Translations under genes and position numbers: made by a program
Assembly (NCBI GenBank): GCA_002686295.1
Contig: NZBB01000005.1
Coordinates: forward strand, 1-22,380
Direction of reading: 5' to 3'
Source: Candidatus Woesearchaeota archaeon
Lineage (GTDB): Archaea > Nanobdellota > Nanobdellia > Woesearchaeales > GCA-2686295
Length of the DNA: 22,380 nt
Shown: one piece after another, positions 1-7,260 of the stretch
How positions within the stretch are numbered: position 1 is the first letter of the stretch
Layout of the letters: each line of letters opens with the position of its first letter
Notes under the pieces: generated by a model
Databases searched by the model: none
What the model was told of the DNA's origin: nothing
What the model saw: only the letters and a program-made list of their open reading frames with translations

Positions 1-848
<848 letters not shown>

Positions 849-1095
849 TAGTTTTCTAATCCTGTTGTTTTTAGGTCGCTCTCACAATTTTCTTTTACTT
901 TAAGGAAATATAGTTGGGTTCTTTTAACATTCCTACCAATACTTGAGTCTTATATCAAGCATCATAACTTTTTTTCGTCATTCAAACGACTGTTAAGTCT
1001 CTGACAGAATGGAGCTGATGTGTAGAAAATCTCGATTTGGATTTTCGCATTTTCACATCTTAGTTGAATGTGATGTTTTTGGAAAAAAAAGACAG
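849..1095 (-). other. 16S pre-rRNA leader
   Basis: About 245 bases between the putative rRNA promoter and the mature 16S start. No tRNA or protein gene is seen on either strand. A local hairpin can form around 1024-1046, with arms GAAAATC and GATTTTC. In archaea, the 5' strand of the 16S processing stem, with its bulge-helix-bulge motif, lies in this kind of leader. The matching 3' strand would be beyond the window, so the stem cannot be confirmed here. Confidence 0.55.
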
Positions 1096-1103
1096 TTTAT
1101 AAA
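1096..1103 (-). promoter_or_regulatory. TATA box, putative 16S rRNA promoter
   Basis: TTTATAAA, upstream of the 16S leader. It would place the transcription start near 1073 and give a leader of about 225 bases. Another AT-rich element (TTTTAAAG on the minus strand, near 1112-1119) lies just upstream. The assignment rests on consensus match and position only. Confidence 0.5.
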
Positions 1104-1175
1104 ACTTGTGCTTTAAAATTATTTATTGAGGAAAAATATTTGTTTTTTTGAGAGTTGAATAATAAGAATTAAAAT

Positions 1176-1277
1176 TTATTTGTTTTGTCTCTTTCTCTTT
1201 TCTTTTTTCATTTTTTTACGCTGCCATTTCCATCGCATTTGTCCTTTTTTTTTCCATCTTCTAGAACTTCTTTTCAT
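1176..1277 (-). CDS. Ribosomal protein L41e (33 aa, very small)
   Basis: A 33-residue, extremely basic peptide. Its last 20 residues read MRWKWQRKKMKKEKRKRQNK, which follows the L41e pattern as I know it (MR-x-KW-x-KKRM, then basic runs with KRKR). L41e is the smallest protein of the archaeal/eukaryotic large ribosomal subunit, a single helix near the subunit interface. The frame opens with ATG at 1277, adding 13 residues (MKRSSRRWKKKGQ). An in-frame ATG at 1238, just after an AGGA, would give a 20-residue product closer to the family start. A TATA box (1310-1317) lies upstream. The reading frame crosses a run of nine A, so it is sensitive to sequencing errors. The gene is divergent from the membrane-protein gene and lies upstream of 16S rRNA on the same strand. 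A T-rich frame on the opposite strand is its antisense shadow. The match is from memory of the family; the short length limits certainty. Confidence 0.72.
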   Translation of the reverse strand: MKRSSRRWKKKGQMRWKWQRKKMKKEKRKRQNK

Positions 1278-1309
1278 TTTGGTTTTTTCTTCACAGGTTT
1301 CTTTGCTGC

Positions 1310-1317
1310 TATTTATA
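1310..1317 (-). promoter_or_regulatory. TATA box for the L41e gene
   Basis: The minus strand reads GGAGGTATAAATAGC, a strong archaeal TATA box with a purine-rich upstream element. The predicted start is near 1288, leaving a leader of about 10 bases before the ATG at 1277. Confidence 0.55.
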
Positions 1318-1426
1318 CCTCCGTTACTCTGCGATGGAAACCAGAACTATTTATAAAATTTGTCTAATGCTTTTTGTTTTGTTTTATTTTTTGCTTTTTA
1401 TTTTATTTTTTGCTTTATTCTAAATA

Positions 1427-1434
1427 TTTATAAA
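1427..1434 (+). promoter_or_regulatory. TATA box for the DUF2238-like gene
   Basis: TTTATAAA centred about 28 bases before the ATG at 1459, the spacing of a leaderless archaeal transcript. This is the main reason for choosing the 1459 start over the upstream 1360 one. Confidence 0.6.
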
Positions 1435-1458
1435 CTTTTGAAAAAAACAATTTTTTTT

Positions 1459-2130
1459 ATGATAAGATTTTTTTCTTTTCTACCTAAGAAGGATCGTATT
1501 CTTCTATATATATCTTGGTTTGTTAAAATATCGATTTTTGTGGTTCTTTTTGGTGCTATTTTTCAAGGTAGAGTTCTTTTAGCTACTTTATCTTCTATTG
1601 TTTTAGCAATATCTTTTCTTCCTTCAATTATAGAGAGAAAGTTTAAAATAATTCTGCCTCCTGAATTTGAGACTTTGTTTGCTTTGTTTTTGTATGGTTC
1701 TTTTATACTTGGTGAGTTAAAGGATTATTATATTAAGTTTCCTTGGTGGGATTTATTGCTTCATAGTTTTTCTGCTGTCATGATTGGATTGATTGGTTTT
1801 ATGATTGTTTATTCATTGTATTATACTCATAAGATTATTTTCTCTTCTTTTTTTGCGTCTCTTTTTAGTTTCTCGTTTGCTTTGGCTATTGGTGCTTTTT
1901 GGGAAATTTTTGAGTTTTCAGTAGATTATTTTCTTGGTTTGTCTATGCAGAAAGCAAGTTTAATTGATACGATGTGGGATTTAATTGTTGATGCTATTGG
2001 TGCATTATTAGTTTCTGTTAGTGGTTATTTCTATTTAAGAGGTGGTGATTCATTTTTGATGGAGCGTTTCGTAAAGAAATTCATAAAGTTAAATGAAAAA
2101 CTTTTGAAAAAGAAAAAGTCTATTGTATAA
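1459..2130 (+). CDS. YjdF/DUF2238-like integral membrane protein
   Basis: A 223-residue polytopic membrane protein with about six hydrophobic segments and a basic C-terminal tail. It carries the conserved polar motifs of the YjdF/DUF2238 family as I recall them: GELKDYY (about residues 85-91), WWDLLLHSFS (96-105), GAFWEIFEFSVD (145-156) and DTMWDLIVDAIGA (170-182). The acidic and histidine residues within membrane segments suggest a buried polar site, but the family's biochemical role is not known to me. The frame extends upstream to an ATG at 1360, but the added 33 residues are low-complexity, come from a T-rich tract, and would span the TATA box at 1427. I therefore use 1459. The 3' end overlaps the convergent isomerase gene by 11 bases. 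Confidence 0.78.
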   Translation: MIRFFSFLPKKDRILLYISWFVKISIFVVLFGAIFQGRVLLATLSSIVLAISFLPSIIERKFKIILPPEFETLFALFLYGSFILGELKDYYIKFPWWDLLLHSFSAVMIGLIGFMIVYSLYYTHKIIFSSFFASLFSFSFALAIGAFWEIFEFSVDYFLGLSMQKASLIDTMWDLIVDAIGALLVSVSGYFYLRGGDSFLMERFVKKFIKLNEKLLKKKKSIV

Positions 2131-3142
2131 AACTTCCTAGTTCTTTCTTGAATGTTTCTATCTCATTTACAGGAGTTGGATTAGTCATATACCTTAATGC
2201 TAAGAAATAAGTTGTCCAATCTCCTATATGTATTGTTGAAAAAAGTTTTGTTAGTAAAGTGTCTCCTTTTATTGATATCTCTGTTACATCAATATTTCTT
2301 TTTCTTAAATGCTTCTTTGTTATTTGCATTCGTTTTACTATTCTGTGGGTATCAAGGTCACTTTTCAATATTATGCAGTGAAAATTTGCTTGAAGGTTTG
2401 TTATTCCTGCTAGTTCATTATGATTTAATTCTGATAGTTGGTTGTTGAAAGCCATTATTTTACTATTTTCATTAAACTGTGTTTTCCATCTGTAAGCTAC
2501 AGATGCAAATGTTTTTGATGAATAGATTAATGGTACTTTCTCAATTAACTTTTCTGAGAGTTTTATTCCTGTTTCTTGAAATATTTTTTTGTCAAGACTC
2601 TTAGATAAATGTTCTACTTCTTTTTTCTTATTATTTGTTATTCTTAGGTTTTCCATAATTTTTAACATTGGAAAGAATGAGTATGCAAGTGCTACTCGTG
2701 GTTGTATTCCTCTTGGTATTTTGACAATGTTTGTTCTGTTTGTCACAGACATTCTATAAATTTTACCGCCTGATGTAACACTGACTATTTTGCAGAATTT
2801 TCTCAGAGCATCTTTGTAAGCAGAGATTGTTTCTTCTGTATTTCCAGAATAACTGCTTACTATGACCAATGTTTTTTTGTCAGCATCTTTTGGAAGATCA
2901 TATTCTCGGTTAATAATTATTGGTGTTTTTGAATCTTGCAAATAAGTTTTCAATAAGTCTCCTGCGATTGCACTTCCACCCATGCCTGTTATAATAACTT
3001 TTTTTATATCTCCTTCAAAATTTATATTTGTGCCTAGCTTGTATGCTTGTATTATTTGGTTTGAAAATCCTTTGATGAGGCTATTCATATCTTCTTTATC
3101 ATATTTGTAGAAACCTTCTGGGAATTTTTGTTCTTCACTCAT
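2120..3142 (-). CDS. Bifunctional phosphoglucose/phosphomannose isomerase
   Basis: 340 residues with two SIS domains. This archaeal family interconverts glucose-6-phosphate or mannose-6-phosphate with fructose-6-phosphate in the cytoplasm. Visible motifs are GMGGSAIAG (53-61) and SSYSGNTEE (96-104) for phosphosugar binding, E225 in FNENSK, H241 in ELNHNE and K332 in the C-terminal helix after NPTPVNEI. The last three match the catalytic Glu, His and Lys of the Pyrobaculum-type enzyme from memory. The start is supported by GGTGG nine bases upstream and by TATA-like elements at 3165-3182. The gene is divergent from the methylthiotransferase gene and convergent (11-base overlap, TAG stop) with the membrane-protein gene. 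With phosphomannomutase and the nucleotidyltransferase nearby, it likely feeds hexose phosphate into activated sugar synthesis. Confidence 0.93.
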   Translation of the reverse strand: MSEEQKFPEGFYKYDKEDMNSLIKGFSNQIIQAYKLGTNINFEGDIKKVIITGMGGSAIAGDLLKTYLQDSKTPIIINREYDLPKDADKKTLVIVSSYSGNTEETISAYKDALRKFCKIVSVTSGGKIYRMSVTNRTNIVKIPRGIQPRVALAYSFFPMLKIMENLRITNNKKKEVEHLSKSLDKKIFQETGIKLSEKLIEKVPLIYSSKTFASVAYRWKTQFNENSKIMAFNNQLSELNHNELAGITNLQANFHCIILKSDLDTHRIVKRMQITKKHLRKRNIDVTEISIKGDTLLTKLFSTIHIGDWTTYFLALRYMTNPTPVNEIETFKKELGSFIQ

Positions 3143-3164
3143 AAAACCACCTTTTCATTATTAA

Positions 3165-3182
3165 TATTTAAATGTTTAAATA
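3165..3182 (-). promoter_or_regulatory. TATA region for the isomerase gene
   Basis: Two overlapping candidates on the minus strand: TTTAAATA (3165-3172) about 26 bases before the ATG, which would be leaderless, and ATTTAAAC (3175-3182) about 36 bases before it. The second would keep the GGTGG ribosome site inside a roughly 10-base leader and is therefore slightly preferred. Confidence 0.5.
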
Positions 3183-3196
3183 ATTTGTTAATAAAA

Positions 3197-3206
3197 GTTT
3201 TTATAT
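3197..3206 (+). promoter_or_regulatory. TATA box for the methylthiotransferase gene
   Basis: TTTTTATATC about 26 bases before the ATG at 3228, giving a leaderless message. It lies back to back with the divergent isomerase promoter. Confidence 0.55.
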
Positions 3207-3227
3207 CTGCTTTTATTTTTGTGTTTT

Positions 3228-4490
3228 ATGAAAAAAGTTTTTATAAAAACTTATGGTTGTGTTCATAATCGGGCTGATTCTGAATTAATGGCTGGTTTGC
3301 TTTCTAAGAATAGTTTTAAAATTGTTGATTCTCAGCAAATTGCTGATTTAGTATTAGTTAATTCTTGTACTGTTAAGGATCCTTCTGAAAAAAAACTCTA
3401 TTCTTTTTTGAAGAAAATTAAACAGCCGGTTGTTGTTGCAGGTTGTGTTCCTCAAGCAGATAAAAACAATGATTTTTTAATTGATTATTCTTTACTTGGT
3501 GTGAAACAAATTCATAAAATAGCTGAAGTTGCAGAACAAACTATTGCTGGAAATAAAGTTCATTTGCTTCAAAAAACAAAAAATTCTCCTTTAAATCTTC
3601 CTAGAATCAGAAGAAATAAGTTTGTGGAAATGGTCCCAATATCTAATGGTTGTATGGGTTATTGTAGTTTTTGCAAAACTAAATTTGCTAGAGGAAAATT
3701 ATCTTCTTTCAAGGAAAATGATGTGGTTGAGCATGTTAGAACTGCACTTAATGATGGTGTTAAAGAGATTTGGATTACTTCAGAAGATATTGGAGCGTAT
3801 GGTTTAGATATAGGAACTACTCTTCCAAGTTTGTTAAGAAAAATATTGTTGATAAATAGAGATTTCAAGATTCGTCTTGGAATGATTAATCCCGAATATG
3901 TGGTTAGTTATTCTGCTGAGCTAATTGATATTTTTAACGATGATCGCTTGTATAAGTTTTTGCATGTTCCACTTCAGTCTGGCAATAATAGAATTCTTAA
4001 GTTAATGAAAAGGGCTTACACTATTGAAGAATTTAAGGCTTCAATTAAAAAGATTAATATAGGTGTTTCTGGTATAACTATAGCCACAGATATAATCTGT
4101 GGTTTTCCTTCTGAAACGGTGAAAGAATTTAATGATACTATCAATGCTGTTAAAGAGTTTAAGTTTCAGGTGTTGAATATTTCAAAGTTTTATCCTAGAA
4201 AAGGAACTGCTGCTGCAGGGTTGAAATTGCTTTCAACGAAGATTGTTAAAACTCGTTCTAAACTTTTAACTACTTTAAATAAATCTCTTGATATCGGACT
4301 TGAAAAAAAAGGATTTATTTGTAAGATATTTGTTTCTGAGCATGGTAAAAAAGGTTCTTTTGTTGGTAGGGATGATTTCTATAGACCTGTTATTGTCGAA
4401 GGAAAAGAGTTGCTTGGAAAGGTTTTGAAAGTTAAAATTATAAGTGTTTTAAGAAATTATTCTGTTGCTGAAATAATTAATGTAGTGTGA
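3228..4490 (+). CDS. tRNA methylthiotransferase, archaeal MiaB-like/CDKAL1 type
   Basis: 420 residues. Radical-SAM enzyme predicted to add a methylthio group to t6A at position 37 of ANN-decoding tRNAs (the archaeal/eukaryotic CDKAL1 branch). The N-terminal UPF0004 domain has the three cluster-binding cysteines: C11 (KTYGC), C47 (VNSC) and C73 (AGC). The radical-SAM motif is C142-x3-C146-x2-C149 in NGCMGYCSFCK. The C-terminal 60 residues have the length and beta-rich character of a TRAM RNA-binding domain. The frame can be extended to a TTG at 3219, but ATG at 3228 begins the usual KKVFIKTYGC start and sits at leaderless spacing from a TATA box. It stands alone between sugar-metabolism genes. 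The family call is strong; the exact tRNA substrate is inferred. Confidence 0.92.
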   Translation: MKKVFIKTYGCVHNRADSELMAGLLSKNSFKIVDSQQIADLVLVNSCTVKDPSEKKLYSFLKKIKQPVVVAGCVPQADKNNDFLIDYSLLGVKQIHKIAEVAEQTIAGNKVHLLQKTKNSPLNLPRIRRNKFVEMVPISNGCMGYCSFCKTKFARGKLSSFKENDVVEHVRTALNDGVKEIWITSEDIGAYGLDIGTTLPSLLRKILLINRDFKIRLGMINPEYVVSYSAELIDIFNDDRLYKFLHVPLQSGNNRILKLMKRAYTIEEFKASIKKINIGVSGITIATDIICGFPSETVKEFNDTINAVKEFKFQVLNISKFYPRKGTAAAGLKLLSTKIVKTRSKLLTTLNKSLDIGLEKKGFICKIFVSEHGKKGSFVGRDDFYRPVIVEGKELLGKVLKVKIISVLRNYSVAEIINVV

Positions 4491-4513
4491 TAATATCATA
4501 TAGCACTCACACT
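4484..4513. repeat. Inverted repeat upstream of the RHH-nucleotidyltransferase gene
   Basis: AGTGTGA (4484-4490, ending on the methylthiotransferase stop codon) and TCACACT (4507-4513) form a perfect 7-base inverted repeat with 16 bases between. Inside it is a smaller TGAT-aat-ATCA palindrome. No T-tract follows, so it is a poor terminator. It ends 21 bases before the TATA box of the next gene and may be an upstream regulatory site. Confidence 0.4.
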
Positions 4514-4534
4514 TTGTCATACTTTATCAAAAGA

Positions 4535-4542
4535 TTTAAATA
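4535..4542 (+). promoter_or_regulatory. TATA box for the nucleotidyltransferase-phosphomannomutase operon
   Basis: TTTAAATA centred about 26 bases before the ATG at 4565, with an AAAG-type upstream element. A leaderless start is predicted. Confidence 0.6.
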
Positions 4543-4564
4543 CAGATAAATAATTTTGTTTCAA

Positions 4565-5404
4565 ATGAAAGAAAGAGTAACTTTAACATTGGAAAGAAGC
4601 ATTCTTGAAAAAGTAGATAAGAGCGTTAACGGTAGCAAAGTAAAGAATAGAAGTCATGCTGTAGAAATGCTTTTAAGACAAGCAATAGGATTTGATAAGC
4701 CAACAAAAGCTTTGATATTGGCTGGTGGAAAAGGTTCTAGGTTGAAATTTCTTAGCAAAGGTTTGCCAAAACCATTAATGGAAATAAATGGGAAGTCAAT
4801 CATACAATATAATATTGAATTATTCAAGAAACATGGTATTAAAGAAATAATAATCTCTGTCGGATACAAAGCTGAACAGATAAAGAAAAAACTTGGTGAA
4901 GGAAAAAGACTAGGTGTTAATATAACTTATATAGAAGAAAAAAATGCTCTTGGAACAGCAGGTCCTTTAAAACTTGCTAAACATTTATTGAAAGAAACAT
5001 TTATTATGTGCAATGCTGATGAGTTGAAAGATATTGATTTGAATGACATGTGTGCATTTCATCACTCAAATAAATCAATTGGAACTATTGCATTAACAAC
5101 AGTGAAAGATCCTAATGCTTATGGAGTTGCGTTATTGAATGGAAATAAGATAATTACATTTGTTGAAAAACCATCAAAAGAGAATGCTCCATCTAATTTA
5201 ATAAATGCAGGTTTATACATCCTTAATCCAGAAGTTATAGATTATATCCCTGAAGGATATGCGATGATTGAGACAGAATTATTTCCAAAATTAGCATCTG
5301 AAGAAAAACTTTGTGGTTATCCTTTTAGCGGACAATGGTTTGATACTGGAACGCCAGAAAGATTCAAAAAGGCAAAATCTAAATGGCGAGGATTTCTTAA
5401 ATGA
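4565..5404 (+). CDS. Sugar-phosphate nucleotidyltransferase with N-terminal ribbon-helix-helix domain
   Basis: 279 residues. Residues 1-40 look like a CopG/MetJ-type ribbon-helix-helix DNA-binding domain: an alternating beta strand (RVTLTLE), a helix (SILEKVDKSV), then NRSHAVEMLLRQAI. From about residue 47 comes a sugar-1-phosphate nucleotidyltransferase with the nucleotide-binding loop LAGGKGSRL, the following PKPL, the acidic metal site NADELKD (canonical form NGD), FVEKP and NAGLYILNP. It would activate mannose-1-phosphate or glucose-1-phosphate with GTP, UTP or dTTP; the exact substrate cannot be read, though the adjacent phosphomannomutase and isomerase favour mannose-1-phosphate. ATG at 4565 is preferred over TTG at 4556 because the TATA box fits it. 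It overlaps the next gene by four bases (ATGA), indicating coupled translation. Fusion of a DNA-binding domain to this enzyme is unusual; self-regulation is possible but not shown. Confidence 0.9.
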   Translation: MKERVTLTLERSILEKVDKSVNGSKVKNRSHAVEMLLRQAIGFDKPTKALILAGGKGSRLKFLSKGLPKPLMEINGKSIIQYNIELFKKHGIKEIIISVGYKAEQIKKKLGEGKRLGVNITYIEEKNALGTAGPLKLAKHLLKETFIMCNADELKDIDLNDMCAFHHSNKSIGTIALTTVKDPNAYGVALLNGNKIITFVEKPSKENAPSNLINAGLYILNPEVIDYIPEGYAMIETELFPKLASEEKLCGYPFSGQWFDTGTPERFKKAKSKWRGFLK

Positions 5405-6723
5405 GTATATTCAAAGCTTATGATATAAGAGGTGTGTATCCTTCTCAAATAAATGAAGAAATTGCTTATAAGATAGGAAAATCTTTTGTAACATTTACAA
5501 AAACAAAACAGGTAGTTGTAGGAATTGATGCAAGAATTAGTTCTCCACAAATATTTGATTCTTTAGTAAAAGGTTTAACTGAGCAAGGAGCAGATGTAAT
5601 AAATATAGGTCTTGTAACTACACCTATGTTTAATTTTGTTCAGGCTCATTTCAAATATATATCTGGAATAATGATTACAGCATCTCATAATCCTAAAGAA
5701 TACAATGGTTTAAAGATGAATAGTGAAGATGCAACTCCTTTAACAGAAGAAACAGGCATAAAAGAGATAGAGAAATTAGTGGAAGAAAACAATTTTGTAG
5801 AAGTGTTGGATAAAGGTTCAGTGTCAAAGAAGAATCATTTTGAAGATTATTTTTCATTCATCGTTGATTTAGTGAAAAAAGACATTTCAAAACTTAAGAT
5901 AGTTGTAGATGCTAGCAGTGGATCTATTGGGCCAATATGCAAACAAGTGTTTTCAAAACTAAATGTTAATTATGTCCCTTTAAACTTTGAACCAAATGGT
6001 GATTTTCCAAGTCATGATCCAAATCCTCTTAAGAAAGATAGTCAAGAAGAAACTAAGAAAGTAGTTCTTAAAGAAAAAGCTGATTTTGGATGTTTGTTTG
6101 ATGCTGATGCTGATAGAATAATATTTATTGATGAATATGGGAAAACAATACAGTCTGATTTTGTAGCTGCACTTATAACAAAAAAAGTTTTGAGAGACAA
6201 ACCAGGAGGAAAGGTTTTGTATGATTGTATATCAAGCAGGATAATTGAAAAAACAATAGTTGATAATGGTGGAGTTCCAATAGTTACAAGAGTTGGAAGA
6301 TCATATATATACTTAACAGCAAAAAAAGAAGATGTTTTATTTGGAGCAGAGGCTTCAAGTCATTATTATCATCAGGAAGTGTATCACTCAGACAATGGAT
6401 TGTTGACTTTGTTGAAAATAATGGAATTATTGATTGAGGAAAAGAAAAGTCTTTCTATGCTTGTTGAACCATATAAGATTTACGCTCATTCAGGAGAAGT
6501 AAATGTTGGAGTGGAAGGAAAAGATGAAAAGATTAAACTTATAGCCGAAGAGTTCAAGGATGGAAAACAGTCAAGACTTGACGGCATAAGCGTTGAATAT
6601 GATAATGCATGGTTTAATGTTAGAAAAAGCAATACTGAGCCATTGCTGAGAGTTAGAATAGAAGGAAAAAACAAAGAATCAGTAGATGATATGAAAAGAA
6701 GAATTCTAGAAATTATAGCTTAA
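5401..6723 (+). CDS. Phosphomannomutase/phosphoglucomutase
   Basis: 440 residues, alpha-D-phosphohexomutase family. It converts hexose-6-phosphate to hexose-1-phosphate via a phosphoserine. The phosphoserine loop is TASHNPKEYNGLK with S95, the metal loop is DADADR (234-239), the sugar-recognition loop is GAEASSH (315-321, canonical GEXSGH-like), and the phosphate-binding loop NTEPLLRVRIEG lies near the C-terminus. All four catalytic elements are present and the length is normal for the family. Its ATG overlaps the TGA of the nucleotidyltransferase, so the two form an operon carrying consecutive pathway steps. Mannose versus glucose preference cannot be told from sequence, and many archaeal members use both. 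Confidence 0.94.
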   Translation: MSIFKAYDIRGVYPSQINEEIAYKIGKSFVTFTKTKQVVVGIDARISSPQIFDSLVKGLTEQGADVINIGLVTTPMFNFVQAHFKYISGIMITASHNPKEYNGLKMNSEDATPLTEETGIKEIEKLVEENNFVEVLDKGSVSKKNHFEDYFSFIVDLVKKDISKLKIVVDASSGSIGPICKQVFSKLNVNYVPLNFEPNGDFPSHDPNPLKKDSQEETKKVVLKEKADFGCLFDADADRIIFIDEYGKTIQSDFVAALITKKVLRDKPGGKVLYDCISSRIIEKTIVDNGGVPIVTRVGRSYIYLTAKKEDVLFGAEASSHYYHQEVYHSDNGLLTLLKIMELLIEEKKSLSMLVEPYKIYAHSGEVNVGVEGKDEKIKLIAEEFKDGKQSRLDGISVEYDNAWFNVRKSNTEPLLRVRIEGKNKESVDDMKRRILEIIA

Positions 6724-6724
6724 G

Positions 6725-6732
6725 TTTAAATA
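6725..6732 (+). promoter_or_regulatory. TATA box for the 132-aa hypothetical gene
   Basis: TTTAAATA directly after the phosphomannomutase stop codon, about 28 bases before the ATG at 6756. It makes this gene a separate, leaderless unit. Confidence 0.55.
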
Positions 6733-6755
6733 CTTCTTTAAATTTCTATTTTTTT

Positions 6756-7154
6756 ATGGAACAAAGAGTTACTATTGATAAGCCTGGAAGATTTGGTGGT
6801 TCTTATGGGTTAATAAATGACTGGGTGCCTTGTTATAAGAGAAAAATAAAGCAAGAACTTGAAGAAAAGTTTTTTTCTAACTATAAACTTAAAGATAAAC
6901 TAATGCATCCAATAAATTATCTTAGAAAAAAAGCAGATATGAATAAAACCTTTCAAAATAGGTCTATTGAAAAAGAGTTCTTTAATAAAGTAAATGAACT
7001 TATTTTCAAGAAATACAATTATTCTGTAAGAACAGTTGAAGAACATGATGAGATAATCTTGAATGGAAAAAATAAAAAAGATATTAAAAATAATATTATT
7101 ATGTTAAAGAAAGAATTATCAGATATCATCGGCAGAGAATTCTATTTTGTTTGA
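6756..7154 (+). CDS. Hypothetical protein, basic, 132 aa
   Basis: I do not recognise this protein. It is soluble and lysine-rich, with no signal peptide, membrane segment or Cys/His metal motif. It opens with VTIDKPGRFGGSYG, which could be a short beta-hairpin or loop. The rest is predicted mainly helical (about residues 26-40, 48-60, 64-85 and 105-125), ending in a hydrophobic FYFV. A consensus TATA box at leaderless distance and codon use like its neighbours support a real gene. It lies between the sugar operon and the RNase P/exosome operon, on the same strand as both, but with its own promoter. A lineage-restricted nucleic-acid-binding role would fit the charge but is a guess. Confidence 0.7.
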   Translation: MEQRVTIDKPGRFGGSYGLINDWVPCYKRKIKQELEEKFFSNYKLKDKLMHPINYLRKKADMNKTFQNRSIEKEFFNKVNELIFKKYNYSVRTVEEHDEIILNGKNKKDIKNNIIMLKKELSDIIGREFYFV

Positions 7155-7172
7155 AATATGGTTATCAAAACC

Positions 7173-7180
7173 TTTATAAA
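7173..7180 (+). promoter_or_regulatory. TATA box for the rnp2-exosome operon
   Basis: TTTATAAA preceded by AAAACC. It predicts a start near 7200-7202, hence a leader of about 59 bases before rnp2. This is unlike the leaderless units elsewhere in the window. Confidence 0.6.
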
Positions 7181-7225
7181 CAGATAATTAGTTCTTGAGT
7201 ATAAAGGAGAAAAGAAGAAAAATTC

Positions 7226-7248
7226 ATGCTAAAGAACAAGTTTAGCAT
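7226..7248 (+). promoter_or_regulatory. Leader hairpin in front of rnp2
   Basis: A perfect 8-base inverted repeat: ATGCTAAA (7226-7233), a 7-base loop, then TTTAGCAT (7241-7248). It ends 12 bases before the rnp2 ATG. It lies inside the predicted 5' leader of the seven-gene operon. The left arm is also the ATG of a 20-codon open frame ending at 7288. It is not followed by a T-tract and so is not an obvious terminator. Confidence 0.5.
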
Positions 7249-7260
7249 TTCTCTTAAAAA

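Noticed and set aside
849..1095. A tRNA or small RNA gene in the 16S leader
   Set aside because: No cloverleaf, T-loop motif or C/D-box pair could be found by eye on either strand.
1185..1367. A plus-strand 60-codon frame rich in Phe and Ser
   Set aside because: T-rich low complexity, directly antisense to the L41e-like gene and crossing its promoter; no homology-like motif.
1360..1458. 33-residue N-terminal extension of the DUF2238-like protein
   Set aside because: Low-complexity Phe-rich stretch from a T-rich tract that would contain the TATA box; the 1459 start fits a leaderless transcript.
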